This document shows, in pieces, positions 9,154 through 16,797 of a DNA stretch of 64,000 nucleotides. A program made the translations under genes and the position numbers. This DNA comes from Micromussa lordhowensis. Lineage: Eukaryota > Cnidaria > Anthozoa > Scleractinia > Lobophylliidae. How positions within the stretch are numbered: position 1 is the first letter of the stretch; each line of letters begins with the position of its first letter. Below the pieces are notes generated by a model, which made no database searches, was not told the origin of the DNA, and saw only the letters and a program-made list of their open reading frames with translations. The stretch covers positions 28,735,177-28,799,176 of the forward strand of contig OZ026602.1 of assembly GCA_964020085.1 (NCBI GenBank), given 5' to 3'.

Positions 9154-10449
9154 TTACATTGACCTCAGGATCGTTTTATTCTTAATCGTTATCATTTCAA
9201 CATCCTGTTCATAAAGGACAAGTGCATAAACTGAGTATTCTTCATTTGTAGCAGCACTTAGTGTATATTTGAAAGTCAGTTTGGTCATACCATCTTTGAC
9301 ATCCATCGGTTGCTTCGTTAGATCAAAGTAAATAAATGGAAAAATGGTAGTGAAGTTATTCCTATTGAGGAGAGTATCATGAGCATATTCACTGTTAACA
9401 TGGACATACCTCAAAACATCTCGGAATACGCGTGTTGGTTCCTCATTTGGTTTGTAATGAACTTCTGGATAATCTTTTCCATTTCCCACTTCAAGATGGC
9501 AACTCATTAATTTCTTATCGTTAACTACGTTGAAAGTGTTATACAAGAATTTATTGACAGTTTGTGTTTCAAGATCATTATCATTTAGAATAAAAACAAA
9601 AACGTGTCTTGGTTTGTTAATTGATGTTGAAATACGGAAGTTGCCCGACTGTTGTTGTGTTGAATTACCTCTCTCAACCAATTCACGAAGATAGGTCCAC
9701 TTTCTTGTATTAAGGTATTCTCTCATGTACAATGACTTTCCATCTGCATTGAAAACAATACGAGGGACTATCAACTGAAATTTGGTAAGGACCACACGAC
9801 AATCATTTCCACCTACCCGCCAGGCAATGTTGTCGTCACTCTCAAGATCGATTGTTATCTCAATTCGAGAACTTGGAAGAAGTTCACCATGAAGGCTTTC
9901 AAAAAAGCCATACCGATTAAGTGGTATTTCTGCATTCACTGTAGCACCACCGTTCAGCAACAATTTTCTAGCAGCAAAACCTGAATTGTAAGTTGCAGCT
10001 TGAGCTGCATTTGTTCTTTCTTCAGCATTTCTGTTTTTGTCAATGTGAAAGAATTCATTTGTGCCTTGACTTTTTGAATAACATTTTGAATATTCCAGAA
10101 GATTTTTGATGTTTGTTGCTTGATTTGCATTTGAACAGTTATAAACATCAACTCCATTCATCTTGACATTCAATTTATTGATAAGAGCAGAGGCAGAATT
10201 GACTATCCCCATATGATCATCAGCTGCTACATTAGTTCCATCTGCTGACTTCTCCAAAGTCATATCAACATTGAATCTGGCGTGATACCAATCAAAAGGA
10301 GTTGTTTCTCCAATATTGTCAACAACAAAACGATTATTAAGTTTTGTTTGATGAGCATTGTTATCAGGATTCACTTTCAATGCTGTTTCCAGTTCAAAAA
10401 AAACATCTTCATACCTTTCTATAAACTTTGAGTTTTGATAACTTGTCAT
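9154..10449 (-). CDS. Major capsid protein, double jelly-roll
   Basis: Intact 431-aa frame. Position and size, flanked by protease, penton-like and packaging genes, and the beta-rich sequence (many alternating hydrophobic segments, FNVDMTLEKSADG, VNAEIPLNRYGFF, RHVFVFILNDND) match the double jelly-roll capsid of Polintons/adintoviruses, which forms the icosahedral shell. No transmembrane segment or zinc motif. It is one of the few virion genes here with no break. Fold assignment is inference; a structure prediction would settle it. Confidence 0.8.
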   Translation of the reverse strand: MTSYQNSKFIERYEDVFFELETALKVNPDNNAHQTKLNNRFVVDNIGETTPFDWYHARFNVDMTLEKSADGTNVAADDHMGIVNSASALINKLNVKMNGVDVYNCSNANQATNIKNLLEYSKCYSKSQGTNEFFHIDKNRNAEERTNAAQAATYNSGFAARKLLLNGGATVNAEIPLNRYGFFESLHGELLPSSRIEITIDLESDDNIAWRVGGNDCRVVLTKFQLIVPRIVFNADGKSLYMREYLNTRKWTYLRELVERGNSTQQQSGNFRISTSINKPRHVFVFILNDNDLETQTVNKFLYNTFNVVNDKKLMSCHLEVGNGKDYPEVHYKPNEEPTRVFRDVLRYVHVNSEYAHDTLLNRNNFTTIFPFIYFDLTKQPMDVKDGMTKLTFKYTLSAATNEEYSVYALVLYEQDVEMITIKNKTILRSM

Positions 10450-10460
10450 ATATCATATGT

Positions 10461-10859
10461 TTAGATAAACTTCCTTCTTCTGAGTTTTCCACCTGAAAGT
10501 ATCTGATTCACTCTTTCATTTATCTCATAATCAGTTAATTCTTTTGGTTCTGATGGTGATATATTTGGTTCCATCAGAACTGATGGAGTTTTATTCTTGA
10601 TAAGAAGCTCGACTATTTTATCACCAGCCTTCTTGCCAGCATATTCACCAGTTGCTGTAGCTGCATTTTTTGCTGCACTTTTTGCTGCACTTTTGGCTGC
10701 TTTCTTTGCAGTTCTTCCCAAGATTTTCCTTCCAACTGACTTGAAAATATCGCTCAAACCTTTACCGTATGCATCACTCATATCTTCATCGTAAATGTGT
10801 TTTTTTACATACATACCCAAATTTGGATCATAGTGTTCTCTAAATTCACACTGTCTCAT
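10461..10859 (-). CDS. Small basic virion-associated protein (unassigned)
   Basis: 132 aa with ATG at 10859, 11 bp upstream of the capsid gene. An Ala/Lys repeat (KKAAKSAAKSAAKNAATA) forms a probable amphipathic or DNA-binding helix at about residues 52-70. The C-terminus is basic (GGKLRRRKFI). No catalytic motif. Its place between penton and major capsid suggests a minor capsid or DNA-condensing role; this is an inference. Confidence 0.55.
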   Translation of the reverse strand: MRQCEFREHYDPNLGMYVKKHIYDEDMSDAYGKGLSDIFKSVGRKILGRTAKKAAKSAAKSAAKNAATATGEYAGKKAGDKIVELLIKNKTPSVLMEPNISPSEPKELTDYEINERVNQILSGGKLRRRKFI

Positions 10860-10875
10860 ATATTATGATATTACA

Positions 10876-11662
10876 TTATATCTCTGTGGATCGAACAAAC
10901 AGTTCAATGTACCAATCCACCCCATTCAAATCAATTGGAGTCCCAGATGAATCAGTAACATAAAACCGCATTGAAGATATCAAATGACCTGATACTGGAC
11001 TATATGCAAGAAAACGAGGTTTGTTAGTAAATGGAAGGGATCTGACAAGATTTTCAACAGGAATAACTGCTACTGTGTTTGAAGATTCACCATCAACAAT
11101 ACTTTCTGTTACCTTATCACAGTTGATATGTACCTCATCCGCCCCTCTTGTAATATCAGGGAGATTTATTCCATACTCTGTCTTTTCAACCTTTTTTGAA
11201 TCAAAGCCAATCAGATTTCTGAAATCAAAGTCTGTGAGATCTATTTGATAATTATCATCCAATTCACTGAGTACTCAATAAGTAGATAAAACAAAAAAAC
11301 AGATTGAAACCGTATACATCTTTTCCATCATTATCAGCGGCTTTCTTGACAAGATCTCCATTGTCTTTCATAGCCTTTTTGATGTATTCATCAATGTCAT
11401 CATAGCTGTACATACCATCAACAAATGTGATTGTTTTCCAATTTGCTCCTTTATCAGGACTGTATTTTATTTGATTGTTACCATATGATTGTCTGATGTT
11501 ATACCAGCTGTATGTCATTGATATTATTCTCACAGCCATCTCATGCTTCTTGTCATATGATAGTTTAATAGTCTCATTAAATCTTGTGGTGAAGTCATGA
11601 CTAAAACTTACACCTGACTTTTGTCTATTTTTTGATTTAAAATGCAACAAGAATTCACTCAT
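10876..11662 (-). pseudogene. Penton-like minor capsid protein, frameshifted
   Basis: Two adjoining frames (11662-11264 and 11262-10876) look like halves of one protein of about 262 aa. The first starts MSEFLLHFKSKNRQKSG and has a beta-rich core (HEMAVRIISMTYSWYNIRQ). The second continues with a DDNYQIDLTDF segment and ends DWYIELFVRSTEI. The join is a one-base frame change near 11265-11290. The location beside the capsid gene and the single-domain size fit the single jelly-roll penton of Polintons that occupies the five-fold vertices. ATG at 11662 follows the previous gene by only 3 bp. Confidence 0.65.
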
Positions 11663-11665
11663 ATA

Positions 11666-12888
11666 TTAATAGATTAGATATACTTTGATCAGATCACTCA
11701 TTTGTTCGTTATTTATGATTTTCAGTTTGTTCAACTTATGCACTATATTTGAAAACTCTTCTCTGACAGCATTACTGTTGTTTCCAGCAGACATAGACCC
11801 TCCAAGCAGCTCTAATCGTGAAAGTAAATCTTGCGGATCATTATATAGAAAACGCCTGATCCAAGTTTTGAATACTTCTTGGATGTCCTGTGGATTGGTA
11901 TTTCACTCAGTCTGTTAAGGTCATTGAACACGGTTCTTGCCAGTTGAGAGTAGTTCTTTCTGCTGTTGAATCGTTTTGTTAGAAGATCAAGTGTGTCAAA
12001 GTCAGCTTGTTTGTCATACACTTTTTGATCATTTTTATGAGCCACAACTTTCAAATGACCATGTAGTTTTGGAAGATCAACGATCAGTCCACCATACTGT
12101 CCCTTTTGTGATATCTTATAAGCGTTTCTCTTTTTCTGAGTGTAAATGCCTTCACCCATATATTTTGGGGCTGCTTTGACATGGTTCAATCTTTTCAAAT
12201 AATCTTTGAGGTATGGTGTTTCCACTTTATGTAGCTGATATGTTGATAATTGTATTTTCTTCAATTTTTTAAGAGGCTGACCCTTTTTTGTTGAATGTGA
12301 TTCAATATAGTCTTCATTTCGTTTTATTTTGTTATTCACTTTTGTTATGAATTTGTCTGGATCTAAACCTTCTTTGAGGATTTTAGATGGTAAAGGTAAC
12401 CCTTTTTCTTCCAACAAGTTTTTATATTCACCTTTATCTAAATTGATAATTCGAAGTTTCTTTTCACTTGTGCTTGGTTTGACCTCTTCATCATCACCTT
12501 CATCATCACCACCTTTACCTTCATCGTCACCACCTTCATCATCACCACCTTTATCTTCATCTTCATCTTCATCTTCATAATGCTTCCATTCCAAGGCCGG
12601 CAATTTTTTACCCTCAAATGTGATAGCCTTTGTAGGGTCAAATTCAATAGCTTCGACTATTTTTTCTTGATTGTTTTTCAACTGTTCAATCAATTCATCC
12701 TGTTTTTTGTCAACACTTTCTTTGATTGACTTCTGAACATCAATAGTGGGTTTAAATATTTCTGCTGTATCATCATACATATCCCGTTTTTGTGTTTCAT
12801 GAGTCTTAACGACTTCGCGGACTGCTTTTACCATATTTCCAGCTTCAATTCCACTGGTAAGAAGTTTTTTCATTCGTTCAATATCCAT
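11666..12888 (-). pseudogene. Acidic-repeat virion protein (unassigned), frameshifted near its end
   Basis: The main frame runs 12888-11812 (358 aa). After a helical N-terminal third comes a strongly acidic Gly/Asp/Glu repeat (KGGDDEGGDDEGKGGDDEG, about residues 113-131), then a Lys-rich region. Near 11848-11853 a 2-base expansion (TATATAA) shifts the frame. The original frame resumes as NDPQDLLSRLELLGGSMSAG and runs to a stop at 11666-11668, so the intact protein was about 405 aa. This conserved-looking tail supports a recent break. No known domain. It is divergent from the packaging ATPase across a 73-bp spacer. Confidence 0.6.
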
Positions 12889-12961
12889 ATATGATTGGGT
12901 TAGATAAAAAAACTTATCTCAACTTATCTTAATTATCCAAACTTATCCAAACTTATCATAT
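12889..12961. promoter_or_regulatory. 73-bp divergent promoter with repeated ACTTATC motifs
   Basis: Between the start codons of the acidic protein (minus) and the packaging ATPase (plus) lie five closely spaced TTATC (GATAA on the other strand) motifs, four of them as ACTTATC, every 9-12 bp. Such an array in the only spacer between two virion gene blocks suggests a shared late promoter bound by one factor. This is read directly from the sequence; function is inferred. Confidence 0.5.
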
Positions 12962-13370
12962 ATGGAAATACCAAACTATGATAGCGGTGAAAGATTAGAC
13001 AACGGCTTCAAACGATTACATGAATACATGCCGAAAAACACATTCAGGATGCTTTTAGCGGGTAATTCCGGATCGGGTAAAACGAATCTATTGAGTCATA
13101 TTTTACAATCTCCATTGATCTATTATGATCAGATCCGTTTGTATGCCAAAAATCTCGATCAGGATAAGTACACAAATTTAATTGATAAGATGAATGGAAT
13201 AAGTGAACATGTTGGTTACCCAGTTTTGATAGCAAGCAATGATGAAATAATATCTGTCGACCAGCTGCAAGATACCGATATGCAAAGAGTTGTTATATTT
13301 GATGATTATGTATGTGAAAAAGTACAGAAACCTCTGATAGACTATTTCATTGGTAAAGGTAAAGAATCCG

Positions 13371-13515
13371 ATCCCACCGATGCGTCGACCAACACGTCGG
13401 CCAACGTGTCGGTCGACACACCACCGACACACTACCGACACGTCGGCCAACACACTACCGACACGTCGGCCGACACACTACCGACGCGTCGGCCGACACA
13501 CTACCGACGCATTCA
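13371..13515. repeat. Left subterminal repeats of the Merlin element
   Basis: A 23-bp unit (CGACACACTACCGACACGTC plus GGC) occurs three and a half times, preceded by related CGTCGGCCAACGTG units. The units share the CGTCGGC/GCCGACG core with the right-end repeats, in inverted sense. They are probable transposase-binding sites. Confidence 0.7.
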
Positions 13516-13784
13516 TCGAAAAACTTACCTGTCTTAACGCTTATTTTGTTACGTCTTTCAGTTGGAAGCAAGAACAACGTCACAAGAAAGGACGAAAACA
13601 TGAAAGTTAAACAGCCGCCATTTTGAAAATGAAACACTAGTACCTAGGTCTTCTCGATTTATTTTTCAAGGGTCGGTTAACAAAGGGAGTCGGCCGACAA
13701 GTTAATCACATGTTTATTTATTATTGATCACATGTTTATTTATGTTAAAACTCTTTATTGATCATTGACTTTTCAATATGTGGT

Positions 13785-13800
13785 GGCTCCTAAAGGAGCC
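13785..13800 (-). terminator. Histone-type 3' stem-loop of the transposase gene
   Basis: On the minus strand, about 20 nt after the stop codon, lies AAAAAACGGCTCCTTTAGGAG followed by CCACCA. It forms a 6-bp stem and 4-nt UUUA loop flanked by AAC and ACCA. This is the layout of replication-dependent histone mRNA 3' ends, which are bound by SLBP and cut without polyadenylation. Downstream comes GAAAAGTCAATGATCAATAA, which also contains an AATAAA signal. Histone-type processing is an inference from the match. Confidence 0.6.
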
Positions 13801-13820
13801 GTTTTTTGTTTTTTGCAGTT

Positions 13821-14708
13821 TTACTGCTGTGGAAACTGTACAGCGATGTCTTCCAGCAACTGCTCGAATGCTCGGTCTTTCCCAAAGTTCCGGAACCAGG
13901 TGAACTCGTCTAGGTAGCTGGGTATGTATTCATACAGGGTACCGCACATCCACTTCAACTTCTTCTTCACCAAAGCCCACACGCCTTCGATGGTATTGGT
14001 GTGTGCACCACTGTCGGGGTCAACAAAGTTCTTAGAGTGATTCACCAATAGATGGATGTATCCTAGCTGGTTGAGTGGTATGTACGGAGTGAATTGATCT
14101 GAATAGATGACAGTTCCAGGTCGGATATGCGTTGTGATAAGACGATGAACAAGTGTCTCTCTAGTTCGGTCTGGAACACGGAAGAGCAGCACTTTCTGTG
14201 ATCCTCGCTCCACTACTCCAAACACCCACGGACCTTCCGAGACTCTCCCTCTCTTATACTTTCTCTTTGCACCAAACTTGGACTCGTCAATTTCCACGGT
14301 CTTTCCTAAGCCTCCAAGCTTAATTCCAGCATTCAGGACTTTGTAGGAACAGATTGTTTTCAGCTCACTTAGCGCATGGATCACAGTAGGCTTTGAAAGG
14401 CTGGTAAGTCGCGCGATTTTGCTTCCTGAAATCTGCATAGCCCAGAGGAACATCAGATGCAGCCAGGTACTTAACGGGATATTAGATCCCTCGAAGAAGG
14501 AGCCCGATCTTATTGAAAGCCATGTTCTACACGGCTTATTCGTACAGCGCCACATGTATCCGTCGTTCACCCGTGTTGTCTCTGTTAGTTCCATATTAGA
14601 ACCACATCGAGAACACTGCCGACAGCTCGCTAAAAGCTTCTGACTTACGAAGAAATTAAAAACATTCTGGAAACTTCCCAATATTACAAAAAGATCACTG
14701 AACTCCAT
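13821..14708 (-). CDS. Merlin (ISXO2/IS1016-like) DDE transposase
   Basis: Intact 295-aa frame with ATG at 14708. An N-terminal zinc ribbon (CRQCSRCGSN...RCTNKPC, about residues 30-60) precedes a helix-turn-helix-like segment (KIARLTSLSKPTVIHALSEL, about 96-115). Catalytic residues are likely D in VEIDESKFG, D in VIYSDQFTPY and E in HTNTIEGVWALVKKKL, the ISXO2-like order. It cuts and pastes the element that carries it. No stop or frameshift is seen and the element ends are intact, so the protein could be functional. It has no introns. Confidence 0.9.
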   Translation of the reverse strand: MEFSDLFVILGSFQNVFNFFVSQKLLASCRQCSRCGSNMELTETTRVNDGYMWRCTNKPCRTWLSIRSGSFFEGSNIPLSTWLHLMFLWAMQISGSKIARLTSLSKPTVIHALSELKTICSYKVLNAGIKLGGLGKTVEIDESKFGAKRKYKRGRVSEGPWVFGVVERGSQKVLLFRVPDRTRETLVHRLITTHIRPGTVIYSDQFTPYIPLNQLGYIHLLVNHSKNFVDPDSGAHTNTIEGVWALVKKKLKWMCGTLYEYIPSYLDEFTWFRNFGKDRAFEQLLEDIAVQFPQQ

Positions 14709-15063
14709 GTTCTAGAAAGTCGTGATCTAATGCTAGAGGATAATGAAATTAGGATCAAGTGTGGATTTAGTGAGGATCAAACTGTAATTAATTTAGGATC
14801 GAATTAAACCAATCACAGTTGCGAAAAAGCAGCGAATCAGAACGCTTATTACTAAACCAATCGAATACAAGGCATAACAATGGTAATTAATGTGAAACAA
14901 GTTAGGATCAAATTAAACCAATCACCGTTGCGAAAAAGTAGCAAATCAGTACGCTTCTTATTAAACCAATGATATGAAAGGAACATGGTATTAAATGTAA
15001 CAACTCAATTAACTTGACACCATTAGCATCTATTTGCAACTACGCTCTCTATAATACTCGACA
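14709..15063. promoter_or_regulatory. Bidirectional CCAAT-rich promoter of the Merlin element
   Basis: Two tandem copies (109-bp period, starting 14793 and 14902) each contain TTAGGATC, AAACCAATCAC, TTGCGAAAAAG and a second ACCAAT. The four CCAAT boxes sit at 14809, 14857, 14918 and 14966. GGATC motifs recur also near 14751 and 14774. An octamer-like ATTTGCAA at 15032 resembles the histone H2B octamer. The stretch separates the two divergent genes, so it should drive both. CCAAT arrays are typical of S-phase and histone promoters; the regulatory reading is an inference. Confidence 0.55.
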
Positions 15064-15871
15064 ATGTCTCAACGTCTAACTAAGTGTACTGTCTGCGGAC
15101 AAACTGGTCACACAAGAATCCACTGTTTAGTCATGTGCGGTTCTTGTAGTGGCGACAGTCGCAAATGTGATTGTCAACAGCCACCAGCAAAAAAAAAAAC
15201 AGAAGAAGGGGAAGGCAAAGAGAGCAGCAGAACAGGAGCAGCCGCAGGAAGCCGCAGCCCCAGGGTCTCCAGAGGTTGAGCCAAATTATAAATCTGTTTG
15301 TCGGCAGCTCCAACAAAAAAAACAGCAACTTGGCAAAGCCTACCAGCATCTTAAGGCCAAGTTCGACGAGCTAGAAGCCAATTGTCAGGAGGGGGAGGAA
15401 CAGCTTGCTCAGGCTCAACAGGACGCCGACGAGATGGCAGACTTAGTCCGACAGAACGAACAGCATCTCCAGGCCTACAGAGAGGAGTTGAGGGAAAAAG
15501 ATGAGTGCATTAAGGCCCTGGAGCAGCAGCTACGAGCCTTGCAGACCTCTAGTACGGCACCGTCAGCTGCAGATAGCCATGAAGCTGCTGCGAAGGTTGA
15601 CCGGAATGACCTTGCCGAAATCCATCGACGCTATGCTGCTGTGCTCTCAACTCTAAATGAGAAGAAGTGCAGCCTCAATAACGCCTACCGACTCACGGGC
15701 ACAGCACGCAGCACGATAAGGGACTTCATCGGCATAGCGGAGCTCAAAATCGTCAACGAAGTCACTTATCAAAGCACCCTGGAACGGCTGGGAGACCCGA
15801 AACTTTCAGTGAAAATGATCGAGCGGGAGTGCCGAAGACAGCTGGGTGATCTGTTGCCGTTAGTGAAATGA
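15064..15871 (+). CDS. Zinc-knuckle / coiled-coil companion protein of the Merlin element
   Basis: Two overlapping frames. The first (from ATG 15064) encodes a zinc knuckle (CTVCGQTGHTRIHC) and a second Cys cluster (CGSCSGDSRKCDC), then loses coding quality after an A-run at about 15188-15199. The other frame (open by 15149, stop 15869-15871) encodes a Gln/Glu/Ala-rich coiled coil (roughly residues 50-130 of that frame) and a helical C-terminus. The two are probably one protein split by an indel in the A-run, or joined by frameshifting there. The protein is not recognised; the zinc knuckle suggests nucleic-acid binding and the coil self-association, perhaps a transposase cofactor. Confidence 0.55.
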
Positions 15872-15953
15872 CTTCGCTCCGCGAAGAGGCTATTACCACT
15901 GGCGTTGGAGGATGCCTTCTATTCCTAGAGGGCTCTGTCAACAAAAAACAAAC

Positions 15954-15969
15954 GGCTCCTTTAGGAGCC
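15954..15969 (+). terminator. Histone-type 3' stem-loop of the companion gene
   Basis: GGCTCCTTTAGGAGCC, preceded by ACAAAC and followed by ACCAAG, lies 82 nt after the stop codon. Stem, loop and flanks match the stem-loop after the transposase gene on the opposite strand. The following TTAAAAAGTCAATGACC and AATAAAG are also shared. Both genes therefore end in the same signal in their own sense. Confidence 0.6.
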
Positions 15970-16059
15970 ACCAAGTATTAAAAAGTCAATGACCAACTCA
16001 ATAAAGTTTACCTAATAAAGATTTAAGTCTCGGCCAAAAAAGTCAATAATAAGTATTTA

Positions 16060-16500
16060 TTGACAGTCGGCCGACGCGTTGGTCGACAGTCGGCCGACGC
16101 GTTGGCCGATAGTCGGCCGACGTGATTGCAAACGTGAGAACTGGGTTCTAATAACACTTGTCGTAATGGGAACTGGGTTCTAATGACACGAAAAACAAGA
16201 TGGCAGTCAAAAGTATATTTCTTAGTTAGATATCCTAGTGAAAATTTTCTGTTGAAGACACTTCAATTCAGTTTGGAAAAGGTATGTTTAGCATTAAGTT
16301 CAATAAGGCCCAAATAAGTCACCGACACGCCGCCGACGCACCACCGACGTATCTTGTACGTTATAAGTTCAAAGAGTTGTCAACGTGTCGGCTGACAGTC
16401 GGCCGACTGTTGGCCGACTGTCAGCCGACTGTCGGCCGACTGTCGACCGACTGTCGGTCGACTGTCGACCAACGCATTGGCCAACGTGGCCGACGCGTCG
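16060..16500. repeat. Right subterminal repeats of the Merlin element
   Basis: Two clusters. At 16064-16122, CAGTCGGCCGACGCGTTGG units occur about three times. At roughly 16405-16470, an 11-bp unit (GACTGTCGGCC and variants) occurs about six times in a row, followed by CGACGCGTCGGTGGGATCG at the end. The palindromic core GTCGGCCGAC recurs throughout. Between the clusters (16130-16320) the DNA is AT-rich, with a duplicated AACTGGGTTCTAATRACAC unit near 16140 and 16169. Confidence 0.75.
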
Positions 16501-16797
16501 GTGGGATCGTATTCTTTACCTTTACCATTTCATTCAAGGACGTCATAAAAACTGCTCTGTGATATATCTCACACAATCTTTTTATGGATGCCCTAAAGCA
16601 ATCAGATTGAATTGTAGCCATTTCTGTTTGTATGACTTTCCATCCTCAAGAGAAAGAAATTTAATATCTCAAGAATTGGGAATTGATAAAGAAAAATATA
16701 TTAGGGCAACCAAGAAACCATACTCTTTCTGTTATGTGGACAAACCGATGAAAACAGTGAAGAGAAACTTCTATGGAAATGTATAATATACTTGTAT

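Larger units (their letters stand above)
13352..16526. mobile_element. Merlin-type DNA transposon, complete (3,175 bp)
   Basis: Ends are inverted repeats starting GGTAAAGGTAAAGAAT, then one differing base, then CGATCCCACCGA. The flanking 8-bp duplication ATTTCATT (13344-13351 and 16527-16534) is exact, and 8-9 bp is the Merlin hallmark. Inside are an ISXO2/IS1016-type transposase on the minus strand and a divergent zinc-knuckle/coiled-coil gene. GC-rich GTCGGCCGAC-type subterminal repeats lie near both ends. Merlin elements usually carry only a transposase, so the second gene is unusual. The element is likely younger than its host virus copy because its ends and duplication are clean. Confidence 0.92.
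12962..16786 (+). pseudogene. FtsK/HerA-type genome-packaging ATPase, split by a transposon
   Basis: Coding sequence lies in two parts, 12962-13351 (130 codons) and 16535-16786. The first has Walker A (GNSGSGKTN, about residues 33-41) and Walker B (RVVIFDD). The second has the sensor-like YLTQSFYGCP and ends KRNFYGNV. The family pumps genomic DNA into capsids. The two parts are in the same frame when the Merlin element and one 8-bp target duplication are left out; total about 213 aa, typical for the family. No other break is seen, so the transposon is what inactivated this gene. Confidence 0.88.

Noticed and set aside
12438..12647. Met/Lys/Val-rich frame in the acidic-repeat region
   Set aside because: An out-of-frame reading of the GAT/GAA repeat of the acidic protein.
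13371..13515. CRISPR-like array
   Set aside because: The 23-bp repeats have no distinct spacers and lie inside a transposon end of a eukaryotic genome; subterminal repeats explain them.
15050..15055. TATA box (TATAAT) of the Merlin companion gene
   Set aside because: It lies only about 9 bp before the ATG, so transcription would start inside the coding region; not accepted as the promoter.
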